A stretch of DNA of 64,000 bases from Malania oleifera. Its lineage: Eukaryota; Streptophyta; Magnoliopsida; Santalales; Ximeniaceae. The position numbers and the translations under genes are program-made. Location of the stretch: assembly GCF_029873635.1 (NCBI RefSeq), contig NC_080428.1, forward strand, positions 65,999,101 through 66,063,100, in the 5' to 3' direction. Positions 45,105 through 55,425 of the stretch are shown one piece after another. The notes under the pieces were generated by a model. The model had not been told where the DNA came from. It saw only the letters and a program-made list of their open reading frames with translations, and searched no databases. Numbering within the stretch: the first letter of the stretch is position 1; the number at the start of each line of letters is the position of its first letter.

Positions 45105-47125
45105 TCTGTAACGACCTCGACCCGCCACGTGGGCTCAGAGTGCTACTTTAGTGACGTTAGTGTACCTAATACCTTGTTCATCATATATAAAACACATATG
45201 CAACGGAAATAAAATATAAAATCTTCAAATTACATTACTAGAGTTTTAATTATCTTTATATACAAATATATCCATTTTCACATAATTATATTCTATAAAA
45301 CTAAACAAATATAAAATCTCTATCTACACACTACCTACACAAAATTCACACCACTAGCCCGGCTCCTCTAGCTTGCTAGACCCGATCTATAGGATTCCCT
45401 AAAAAGACAGTTTATAAAATAGGGGTGAGGCACAGCTCAGTAAGGGAAAGACTATAGCGCAGTGTGTGGTCAGCATGCATTTAGTGTACAAAAAATAACC
45501 AGTTTATTAAGCAAATAAACACATTTATGAAAAACATTCTTATTTTACGCTCACACACACAATTAGCCTAGGATAAGGAAGATTACCTGTACATAAGAGT
45601 AGCTTCCCTCTGTTCTAGTACCATTACTACTATTAGGGCACTTACCTTTCTCAGTAAGCCCTCGAAGTTATCTTATTAATTAACTGTATTCACATAAATT
45701 AACAGATATGCATATAAGACACTCCCTGTGACAAACATGCCATTTACATCCCCATGACATGGGTTGTGCGGCCCGAAGGCTGGACTAATGTCCTAGGGGA
45801 TCCACCCAGACAATAGTCATCTATATTCTCCGCTAACATACTCCGCGAGTACACACAGCTCCAACTGCTGGTCCGATTGCCCTCACCCGGGGGTGCATTC
45901 TCCTCACGTAGGCAAATCGGACAAGGCCACTCTACACCTCTCAACACAGGTGTGGGCGCACACGGCCACATAACAAATCTCTAGCAATGGTACCGTGCTC
46001 ACACTACACTGGTCCTCAGGGTTCTTAAAGTATATCATCTAATTTAAATAATAGAAAATACAATTTAAAACATCATTTCCCATATATTTCTTGTTATTCC
46101 AAAAACCCAGCCCCAAGCCAAAAATACAATCCGGCATATAGCCATCAATTAAAACGCGGCCCTTGACCGTTAAATAATAATCCTGGCCTATTGCCAATAA
46201 AACAATATCTCACCACTGGCCGTTAGTTCAAATCCCTGTATTTCATAAACAATTACAATAATTTCACAAGTATTTCTAGTATTTTTCACAAAAAATCCAG
46301 TATTTCAAAATCTCAAATACAGATATACAATAATCCATACAAATTAAATTACCACACAATTTTCCACATTTTAACATATCCATATAAATAAACAATCTTC
46401 CACCGTTCATTTTATTCAAAAATATCATTCCATATATCGTAGGTTTGTAAAATCCATTTCGATCAGTTCGTTTTCAAAATAGCCTTTAAATTCCCAAATA
46501 AATAAATAAATAAATAAATATATTTATATAAACATAACAATTAAAATGATTCAATTTTCATAAAATTACTGACTTAACTTAATCCCCTTACCTGATTCCT
46601 AAAAAAAATGCCAATAACACCTCGGCCTACGCCCCTGGTGTTCAAAAATCCATAAATCCTGAAATTCAAATTTCACCATATTATTCGTCACAATCTTTAG
46701 AGTAACTTTCCCTTAAATTTTCCTAAGTTCTGAATACCCTTAAATAGCCTAATAAAGGTCTAAATTATCAAACTTACCCCCGATTTAGGATTGGTACCCC
46801 GGAGCTCCAATTTGAAAACTCGCTCCGACTAGATTGTAAAGAATCTCCCCACGAGTCTCTTGAAAATTTCCGTTCGTTAATGGGGCTTATAGTTTAAAAG
46901 AAATTAAGGTAAGTTTGAGATTTGGCCTTACCCCAAGAGATATGTCCACGCCGCTCCCACAACAGATCCGTTCCAATAGAAATGTCGGTGGCGGCAAGCA
47001 TAACCCAACGGTATTTTCAGATTTTTGATCGGTCGAATAATGGAAACAAGATGGAAGAGAGTGGGAGAGAAGCGACGAGGAGCTGAACGCACAGCTCCTC
47101 TAGGGCTTTCTTCTTATCCTTCAGG

Positions 47126-47168
<43 letters not shown>

Positions 47169-47324
47169 TTATAATATTATATTATTATTATTTTTATTAT
47201 TATATTATTTAATTAATTTATTGATTTATTTTTTAATAAATTTTTAAAAAATTTAATTTGAATTTTTTTAATAATAATATTTTTATATTTTATTATTATT
47301 ATTATTATTATTAGGATCACTACA
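45105..47324 (-). repeat. 3' LTR of the chromovirus
   Basis: 2,220 bp, minus-strand termini TGTAGTGATCC...GGTCGTTACA. The polypurine tract AAGGAGGGGAGAA and the pre-LTR block GAGGACGAAATTT precede it. It shares the conserved hairpin (45422-45446) and GGGCTTACTGAG-type phrases with the other gypsy LTRs, and has an (AT)n microsatellite at 47131-47167. Confidence 0.88.
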
Positions 47325-47655
47325 TTCTCCCCTCCTTACAAAAATTTCGTCCTCGAAATTTTTTAACTATTATTAATCACATTATTAACTCACTACCTAT
47401 GTCTACAAAAGAGTCGGTAACCACCCACATAGTAGCCTCATCCCAAGTTTATTAGCGACCCTCACTTATGACAAAGGAATACCGTGGTTACAGCACAGCC
47501 TTTGGAAAATTACAATAACCGTAACAAATTTTCCCAAAGACTATCCATAATTAAAATTATACATTACTAACCATATAACCTACTTTAATCCTTCTATATA
47601 CAACCATACCCTTACCCGTCTAGCACTAGCCCTCGCTGAACAGTTGCGGGTACTT

Positions 47656-48381
47656 CTAACATATTTTCGTTTCTAACTCCCAAGAAGCCACCTTAACTGC
47701 ATGATTTCGCCATATCACCTTCACTAACGGTATATCCTTAGTACGCAGTTCCTGTATTTTCTGATCCAAAATATGAATTGGTACCTCCTCGTATGCCAAA
47801 GTACCCCCGATCTCCAACGATTCATAACTGATCACATGCGCGGGGTCTAAAACGTACCTCCTCAACATGGACACGTGGAACATGTCGTGTTTCTTGGACA
47901 ACACTGGGGGTAGTGCTATCATGTATGCCGCCGAACCAATCCTCTCCAAAATCTCGAATGGTCCAATGTATCTAGGTCTCAGCTTGCCCTTCTTTCCATA
48001 CCTCATCACTCCCTTCATTGGAGCAATCCTCAAGAATATCATATCCCCTATTTTGAATTCTAGCTCCCATCGATGAGTATCCACATAACTCTTCGGCCGA
48101 CTCTGGACTATTTTAATCCTTTCTCTAATAAGTTCAACCTTTGTAGAGGTCTGCTGAACAAGTTCTGGTCCCAAAATTTGCCGTTCGCCTACTTCATCCC
48201 AGTACAATGAAGATCTACACCGGCGACCATAAAAAGCCTCATATGGTGCCATTCCAATGCTAGCCTTGTGACAGTTATTGTATGCAAAGTCAACCAACGG
48301 CAGATATCGAATCCAACTACCCCCAAAATCTAACACACATGCCCGCAACATATCCTTAAGAATCTGAATGGTTCGTTCGAA
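47656..48381 (-). pseudogene. Chromovirus integrase C-terminal half and chromodomain-like tail
   Basis: The catalytic Glu lies just downstream of the stop at 48384-48382 (FERTIQILKDMLRAC). The frame then runs 231 codons through YLPLVDFAYNN, APYEAFYGRRCRSS, the GPFEILERIGSAAY domain and a tail (PIHILDQKIQELRTKDIPLV) ending KVIWRNHAVKVASWELE. This tail is the position of the chromodomain in Tekay-type elements. Length and order are normal for the family, and this segment is intact apart from its missing N-terminus. Confidence 0.88.
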
Positions 48382-49074
48382 CTATCCATCTATCTGAGGG
48401 TGAAATGCAGTACTGAAAGTGAGTTGAGAACCCAATGCTCTAGGCAAACTCTTCCAGAAAAGGGAAGTGAACCGCGGTTGCCGATCTGAAATGATGGACA
48501 AGGCCACGTCATGTATTCTGACTATCTCCTGAACATAGAGTTCTGTCAACTTATCCATGGAATAATTGGTTCTAACCGGAATGAAATGGGTAGTCTTCGT
48601 CAATCTGTTAACCACTACCCATATGGCATTCTGCCCATGCAATGCTGAAGGCAATCCCGATACAAAGTCCGTCGAGATATGCTCCCATTTCCACGTAGGG
48701 ATATCCAATGGTTGAAGTAGTCCCACTGGCCTCTGGAGTTTTCCCTTCACCTGCTGACATGTCAAACACTGACCCACAAATTTAGCAATTTTCCTCTTCA
48801 TGTTACTCCACCAGAATGTTTCACGCAAGTCTCTATACATCTTCGTGCTACCTAGGTGAACAGTATAGAGAGAACGGTGAGCTTCCCCTAGAATCGTCCT
48901 CTTTATCTCTACGTTATCTGGCACACACAATCGAGTGTGAAATCTGATAACTCCATCCTTAGCAACATTAAAGTCTTTGTGCTGCTCATCCTGTATCTTC
49001 TCTACAATCTCCATCAACTCTGCATCTTTCAACTGAGTTGTTTTGATTCTTTCCCGTAAAGTTGATTGAACCAC
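48382..49074 (-). pseudogene. Chromovirus integrase N-terminus and catalytic core
   Basis: An H2C2 zinc finger (HLGSTKMYRDLRETFWW..CLTCQQVKG) precedes the core. Two acidic catalytic residues are visible here, Asp in HISTDFVSGLP and Asp in SIISDRQPRFTS. The third (Glu) follows the TAG at 48384-48382, which replaces the usual Gln of the HPQ-DGQ-E motif. The integrase would join element ends to target DNA. Confidence 0.88.
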
Positions 49075-49191
49075 CAGACTAGAAATGAGCGCCTATTGAT
49101 TCCCTTCTACCAAATCTACACCCAACCTCTCCAGGTCCATCACGATATGATGAGAAGCCATAACTGTTGAGGTTGACGTACCCCCAAATTT

Positions 49192-49743
49192 TCAGCTCAA
49201 TGCATCGGCTACCACGTTCGCCTTTCCTAGGTGATAGCTAATGATGTAGCCATAATCCTTTATCAACTCAAGCCAACTGCACTGCCTCATATTCAACTCC
49301 TTTTGGGTAAAGAAGTACTTGAGACTCTTATGGTCAGTAAAATTCTCGCACCTTACACCATAAAGGTAGTATCGCCAGATCTTCAATATAAACACAACTG
49401 TTGCTAGCTCCAAGTTGTGCGTAGGATAGTTCTTTTCGTACTCTTTTAATTGACGAGACACATATGCAATGACTTTCCCCTACTACATTAGAACACCACC
49501 AAGTCCCTTTTGTGATGTGTCACTGTAAATTACAAATCCACCCTCACCTAATGGAAGGGTCAACACTAGGGCAGTGACTAGACGCTGCTTCAATACCTGG
49601 AAGCTTTGCTCGCACTCATCAGTCCAGTTAAACTTTACATTCTTCCTCGTGAGTCGTGTCAAAGACCCTGATAATCTAGAGAACTCCTCGACAAATCGAC
49701 GGTAATATCTAGCAAGACATAGAAAACATCTGACTTCCTGCAC
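49192..49743 (-). pseudogene. Chromovirus RNase H region
   Basis: Two minus-strand open pieces (49743-49483 and 49461-49192) give RYYRRFVEEFSRL, FNWTDECEQSFQVLKQRL, then VIYSDTSQKGLGGVLM and, after two adjacent TAG codons, [19 protein letters not shown] and [20 protein letters not shown]. Acidic RNase H residues ([18 protein letters not shown]) are present. Paired stops at about 49488-49483 replace a normal QQ. Confidence 0.85.
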
Positions 49744-50571
49744 GTTCTTCAGCCTTGCCCAATCAACTACAACCTCTTATTTGCTCGAATCCACTGAAAT
49801 CCCTTCCTTGGATACCATATAACCAAGAAATGCAACTTGTTCTAGTCAAAATTCACATTTCTTAAGTTTAGAAAATAACTTCTTTTCTCTGAGCACCTGA
49901 AGTACTAGTCTTCGATAAGATTTATGCTCCTCAAGGCTCCTCGAGTAAACCAAAATATCATCTATGAACACAATAACAAACTAGTCTAAGTACTCATGGA
50001 ATACCCTGTTCATCAGATCCATAAATACCGTTGGAGCATTCGTCAACCCGAACGGCATAACCAAGAACTCGTAATGGCCATACCGAGTCCGAAAAGCAGT
50101 CTTCGATACATCATCTGATCTAACCTTCACCTAATGATATCCAGATTGCAGATCGATTTTAGAGAAAATCTGCATACCCTGAAGCTGATCAAACAGGTCG
50201 TTAATTCGGGGTAATGGATACTTGTTCTTCACTGTTACCTTCTTAATCTCTTGGTAGTCGATGCACATCCTCATCGACCCGTCCTTCTTCTTCACAAACA
50301 ACACCAGTGCACCCCAGGGCGATACACTCGATTTGATAAACCCCCTGTCTAGAAGCTCTTGTAGTTGCTCCTTTAACTCCTTTAATTTAGCTGGAGCTAT
50401 TCTGTATGGGGCTTTGGAGATTGATGTTGCCCCTAGGATCAGATCAATTTCAAATTCCACCTCCCGATCAGGAGGCAACCTCGGTAAATCCTCTAGAAAA
50501 ATATCAGAGAACTCCCTTATCACTGGGATATCTTCCAACTTGAGTTCCTCCTTTGGCGTTTCCTTCAGCAT
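49744..50571 (-). pseudogene. Chromovirus reverse transcriptase
   Basis: The segment 50571-50131 holds the RT N-terminal domain ([20 protein letters not shown], then [17 protein letters not shown] and [11 protein letters not shown]). After a TAG at 50133-50131 the frame continues with MPFGLTNAP and the catalytic FIDD encoded at 49968-49957 ([10 protein letters not shown]), followed by LGYMVSKEGI. Stops also precede FVIVFIDD and follow KKCEF. The palm motifs are recognisable and the aspartates preserved. Confidence 0.87.
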
Positions 50572-50583
50572 TGCAAGGTAACC

Positions 50584-51003
50584 CTAGTATCCCCCCAAAA
50601 GTAATCTCTTTGCCTGAATAGCAGAAAGGATCCGTGGTGCCGAACGCACACACGACCCAACAAATATAAACTCCTGCTCCCCAGGAGGTCTGAATACCAC
50701 CTTCTTCCCATGACAGTCAATGCTCGCGTAGCTGGATGCTAGCCAGTCCATGCTCAAAATGATTTCAAAACTATGCATATCAAGGACTATCAAACTAGCA
50801 GGCAGCACTCTCCCCTGAATCTCTATTGGATAATCCCTAATCACCTTGCTACATACTAGCACTGACCCTGTCAGTGTGCCCACTACTAACTCTGTCTCTA
50901 ACAGTTAAACCCCTAACCCACATAATTTAACAAATCCCTGAGAAACAAACGAGAGAGATGCACCTGAATCAAATAATAGAATGACACTATCTGACAATAT
51001 GGA
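50584..51003 (-). pseudogene. Chromovirus aspartic protease region
   Basis: The minus frame reads SVILLFDSGASLSFVSQGFVK (active-site DSG, about 50998-50935), then, after a stop, an open run 50883-50584 with VLDMHSFEIILSMDWLA, DCHGKKVVFRPPGEQ. This is the standard order of protease followed by RT in Tekay-type pol. The active-site triplet is intact. Confidence 0.82.
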
Positions 51004-51591
51004 ATTGATATAATATACGAGTTCTAATTTAATAATCCATACTCCAATTCTATCACCAAACCATTAAGGTAAAAAAAAATCTCCATCCCAACATTAACTT
51101 CACACACATACCCACTCATCCTAATATTCCAACCTAAATTTCCTGAGTTCCAGTCCCTAAACATAGAAACAAAACCATCGATGGATATAAAATGGTAGAT
51201 TACTGAAGTAAATAAATCATACATGTATAGCCTTAATTTCGAAGACTTCTCATGCTTGTTCAGTCAATGATTATCATCCAATATCATGCTGTACTGTAGT
51301 GTATAAAGTTATTGCAAAATTGATAGCAAGCAAAATCAAACCATGCTTAGAAGATCTGATAAGCCCAGCTCAAGCAGCATTTGTTAAAGGAAGAAGCATG
51401 GTGGAAAACATCTACCTGGTGCAGGAATTAATAAGAGGATATAAAAGGAAAAGAATATCTCCAAGATGTCTTCTGAAAATTGATTTGAAAAAAGCGTATG
51501 ATTCGGTATCGTGGGGTTTTCTGGAAGATTTGCTGGTAAATCTAAACTTCCTTACTGAAATGATCTCATGGATAATGGAATGTGTGTCGAC
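50923..51591. repeat. 669-bp tandem duplication, copy 1
   Basis: It begins TAATTTAACAAATCCC and covers the end of the gypsy protease region, the gypsy/LINE junction and the start of the LINE RT (to ...GTGTGTCGAC). It is followed immediately by copy 2 at an offset of exactly 669 bp. Only about five or six single-base differences were seen. Confidence 0.93.
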
Positions 51592-52260
51592 TAATTTAAC
51601 AAATCCCTGAGAAACAAACGAGAGAGATGCACCTGAATCAAATAATAGAATGACACTATCTGACAATATGGAATTGATATAATATACGAGTTCTAATTTA
51701 ATAATCCATACTCCAATTCTATCACCAAACCATTAAGGTAAAAAAAAATCTCCATCCCAACATTAACTTCACACACATACCCACTCATCCTAATATTCCA
51801 ACCTAAATTTCCTGAGTTCCAGTCCCTAAACATAGAAACAAAACCATCGATGGATATAAAATGGTAGATTACTAAAGTAAATAAATCATACATGTATAGC
51901 CTTAATTCCGAAGACTTCTCATGCTTGTTTAGTCAATGATTATCATCCAATATCATGCTGTAATGTAGTGTATAAAGTTATTGCAAAATTGATAGCAAGC
52001 AAAATCAAACCATGCTTAGAAGATCTGATAAGCCCAGCTCAAGCAGCATTTGTTAAAGGAAGAAGCATGGTGGAAAACATCTACCTGGTGCAGGAATTAA
52101 TAAGAGGATATAAAAGGAAAAGAATATCTCCAAGATGTCTTCTGAAAATTGATTTGAAAAAAGCGTATGATTCGGTATCGTGGGGTTTTCTGGAAGATTT
52201 GCTGGTAAATCTAAACTTCCCTACTGAAATGATCTCATGGATAATGGAATGTGTGTCGAC
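51592..52260. repeat. 669-bp tandem duplication, copy 2
   Basis: Head-to-tail partner of 50923-51591. After its end the LINE RT continues without interruption (TACGTCCTTC), so the original junction is here and copy 1 is the added copy, or equivalently the reverse. A 2-bp TA microhomology is shared at the duplication joint. Confidence 0.93.
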
Positions 52261-53130
52261 TACGTCCTTCTTTGTCTCACTGAATGGGAGGATGAATGGA
52301 TTTTTTAAGGGGAAGAAGGGACTGAGACAAGGTGACCCATTGTCTCCTTTGTTATTTGTAATCTGTATGGAGTACCTGTCAAGTCCTCAAATCTCTTGAA
52401 GGTAAATTTAAATTCAGATTTCATCCGAAGTGTGAAGAGCTCAAGATCTCCCATCTGGTTTTTGCTGATGATCTTATGCTTTTCTCTCAGGGTGATGTTG
52501 TATCTGTGGGTCACTTATTGGAATGCATGAATGAATTCTTCCAGTGTACTGGTATGTCAGCCAACAATCTGAAGTCCAGCCTTTATCAAGCTGGAATGAA
52601 GGATCGAGACTTAGAAATAATAATGAATTAAACGGGAATCAAACAGGGTGAATTCCCCTTCAGATATCTTGGTGTTCCTCTGCTGTCATCTAAGCTGAAT
52701 GTTGCTCATTACAAGTCGTTGATTGATAGAATTGCTGGTCTGTTAAAGAGTTGGCTTGGTAGCACTTTGACGTATGCAGGGAAACTAGAGATAATAAATT
52801 CATTTATCCAAGGCCTATAGTGCTTTTGGCTTGCAATTTTTCCAATCCCACTGAATGTCCTAAATCAAATAACCAAGTTGTGTAGAGTTTATTTGTGGAA
52901 TGGTAGGAGAAAGCCCTTAGTTGCCTGGCAAGAAATCTGCAAACCAAAGGAAGAAGGTGGGCTGGGAGTGCTAGATCTCAAGGTGTGGAACAAAGCATTA
53001 CTGACAAAAGCCTTGTGAAATATACAAGTCAAAAAGGATAGTTTGTAGACGAAATGGATCCATCAGATTATTTAAAAAATTCTGGAATTTGGGATGCTGC
53101 AGTAAAAAAATAAGATTCTCCCCTGTTCAA
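51968..53130 (+). pseudogene. LINE reverse transcriptase remnant
   Basis: The frame from 51968 reads VYKVIAKLIASKIKPCLEDL, ISPAQAAFVKGRSMVENIYL, LKIDLKKAYDSVSWGFLE, then SLNGRMNGFFKGKKGLRQGD and PLSPLLFVICMEYLS. After a frameshift near 52385 it continues with HLVFADDLMLFSQGD (catalytic FADD at 52461-52472), FRYLGVPLLSSKLN and GGLGVLDLKVWNKALL. Stops occur near 52629, 52817, 53017 and beyond. The RT motif order is that of plant L1-type LINEs. The element would copy itself by target-primed reverse transcription, but this copy is dead. Confidence 0.87.
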
Positions 53131-53134
53131 GAAC

Positions 53135-53728
53135 TTGATTGAAATTAAAAATCAGTTACTGCAGAATTCTGGGGGTGTGGATGCAACCAAAGTAGTGATG
53201 AATGAAATAAAATGCATCTCACACATGTACTATGAATTTTGGAGGGGAAAGTCTCAAAAAATGACATGGATGAAAGGAATATGGTATAATGGGAATACAC
53301 CGAAACATGCATTTTGCCTATGGCTTGGTTGGAAAGGTAAGCTTCCAACTTGTGATATACTACCAGTAGATGGGATATATCAGAGATGCACATTCTGTAT
53401 AGAGAATGTAGAGACCCAAGACCGCCTCTTCTTCAGGTATAAATTCTCAGCTGAGATTTGGGGAAGCATAAGGAAGTGGTTGGGAATTAAGAGAGCAATG
53501 AGTACAATTAAGGCTGCGGTGAAATGGTTACACAAAGAAGAGAAAGGTAAGGGGTTTCTTTCAACTGGAACAAGGATTGGATTAGTTACCACTGTATACT
53601 TTATTTGGCACTTTAGAAATAGGAAAAGATTTGAAAACTATGTATTACCCCCTATGGAATTAATTAAAGTAATCCAAAGACATATCTATAGGGCAGTTTT
53701 TGATAAATTTGATATGTACTTAGTTTGA
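53135..53728 (+). pseudogene. LINE C-terminal zinc-binding (zf-RVT) region
   Basis: An open frame of 197 codons ending at 53728. The sequence WYNGNTPKHAFCLWLGWKGK, LPTCDIL, then RCTFCIENVETQDRLFF.. matches the pattern of the zinc-binding reverse-transcriptase C-terminal region (C-x2-C then a degraded His position: RLFFRYKFS where LFF-C-x-x-H/S is usual). The start is within the polyprotein, so the first codon shown is not a real start. Confidence 0.8.
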
Positions 53729-53945
53729 TATTGTTGAACATGTTGATGCTCTTGTAATATTTTGGGCACATTATCTCTTGATTGGTTATTTTGGCCCCCT
53801 GGTATCCCCGGGTTTTGATGTATTGTTTTGGATGCATATTCAATTTATCTCACTTGTATCTGGTTGACCTGGGTATGCCCAGAGTAGTTGTATATATACA
53901 GTTGATCAATACATTTACCCATTTGATCAAAATAAAATAAAAAAC

Positions 53946-54563
53946 AATAGTCTTTGGTGGTCCATTTTGGAGTAATAATCTGCTGCCTGCCAAAGCGCAC
54001 ATTTAAGGGACAGCTTCGATTCCTCGCGCATAGAGGAACAAGGTTGTGACTTGAGTTCGGAAAATGACACAGGCTGACAATCCACCCTTATCCAAAATTT
54101 TATAGGGGATTTTTTCAGAGAAAGAATGTGAATTTCTGCTTTTCGAAGGTGTAACTAATTGGCTTTCAAATGAGCCAGAAGAAATTTATAAAAAAAAAAA
54201 AATTTCTACTGTTCCAAAGCACGTTGATTTCTGATGCAGGTCTTTACAGCTTCTTCATGATAAATTGAGATCAAAGCAATTGGATACTTGAAGCTGTTCC
54301 AAATTTGTGTGGCTGAGACCCGTGTCCGATTGGCGTTTCCAGCTTGTCGTTCCTCCTCCTAGTCGGCCAAGGGGTGGGGGGCCTTCTGACACTGCCTCCC
54401 AAAGGTGTGTAATGTGCATCCTGAACACAATTTGGAAAGATTTTCTGAGACTGCGGATCATCCTTCGGGTGACACTACTTGCCTCACAGATCTTGGTTTC
54501 AGTATAAGATTGCTAATCATCTTCTCAATTGTGTCGCAGGTCTTGGTTTCAATGTAAGATTGC
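53946..54563. other. 3' flank of the PHO1-type gene
   Basis: No repeat family was recognised. On the minus strand this follows the PHO1 stop codon and should hold its 3' UTR and polyadenylation site. An AATAAA match on the gene strand was not confidently placed. Confidence 0.45.
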
Positions 54564-54588
54564 CTAATCATTCTTCTCGCTGTCGTCG
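54486..54588. repeat. ~51-bp tandem duplication overlapping the PHO1 stop codon
   Basis: Copy 1 (54486-54536) and copy 2 (54537-54588) share ATCTTGGTTTC, TAAGATTG and CTAATCAT. Copy 2 contains the last codons and TAG stop of the gene on the minus strand. Copy 1 lies in the presumed 3' UTR. Confidence 0.8.
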
Positions 54589-55389
54589 TCATCACAATAA
54601 CTGAATGGAAGTGGGACTGATTTGAATGCTCTGTACTTGCCAACATTGTTCAAGTGCTCATTCTCCAACCTGATTGAATACGACTTAAAACTCTCAAATA
54701 CAGACTAAACAAGAATGAGCAGCAGGCCTACTTCCCATAATTTTTGTTGCACGCTGAATATAATGGTAAGGGATTACTAGAACACCCTAGGCTCTGGCCA
54801 GTGAAAACGATGGAAAACATCCATCCCTACTATATGACTGCATTGATTGGTGGCATGTGACATAATGGCAAGTAGTTGTACTTTGCTACATAGGAATGAG
54901 ATAGAATCAACATCTTGATTTATTTTATTCCATTCTATTTCACCTCATTCCATTCCGTGAACCAAACCGTGACATTAAATGATTTTAGAGAAGCCAAACT
55001 CAGCTAAAACTTAACAATCCTTTGACATCACTATTAAAAATTAGAGAAACTAAAACCAAAAACGAAAAACAAAAATCAAAAATAGAAACTAAAAATTAGA
55101 AACCAACTTGTTTGTTTAACACTTATAAAACTAATATAAATTAAAAACTTAATTAAAAAAGTGCTCATTTTTCATCTTTCAACCAAAATATAATAAAAAA
55201 AATATGATTAAAATAATAAAAATGCAAATAAAACAAATTTTTAAAAATACTATAATAAAAATAAATTTTATTATAATTATTTTACTTAATTGTTCTACTT
55301 TCAAATTTTACTTTACAATAAAAATTTTATTGGAAATGACAATTAAAAAATAGTAAAAGTATTTTGTTAGCTTTATTATTATTTTTTGA

Positions 55390-55425
<36 letters not shown>

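Larger units (their letters stand above)
45105..51003 (-). mobile_element. Tekay/Del-like chromovirus (Ty3/gypsy), minus strand, 5'-truncated
   Basis: Reading on the minus strand: protease (about 51003-50584), RT (50571-49950), RNase H (49743-49192), integrase with zinc finger and core (49074-48382), integrase C-terminus with chromodomain-like tail (48351-47656), polypurine tract (about 47340-47325), and 3' LTR (47324-45105). The gag gene and 5' LTR are missing to the right, where LINE sequence begins. Catalytic motifs are preserved, but at least six premature stops make it non-functional. Confidence 0.9.
51226..53945 (+). mobile_element. LINE (L1-type) 3' half, 5'-truncated, with duplicated start
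   Basis: The plus strand carries LINE reverse transcriptase followed by a terminal zinc-finger-like region and an A-rich tail (AAAATAAAATAAAAAACA, about 53928-53945). The 5' part (endonuclease and start of RT) is missing. Homology is visible from about 51226 (INHT.IALI), and the first 366 bp occur twice because of the tandem duplication, the continuous copy starting at about 51895. The exact junction with the gypsy element is uncertain within ~40 bp. Confidence 0.85.

Noticed and set aside
51024-51224. 66-codon minus-strand ORF, and its copy at 51693-51893
   Set aside because: No recognisable domain. It lies between the gypsy protease and the LINE junction and is present twice only through the 669-bp duplication.
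53135-53728. Independent host gene of 197 codons
   Set aside because: It continues the LINE RT homology and ends in the LINE 3' end with an A-rich tail, so it is the LINE C-terminal region.
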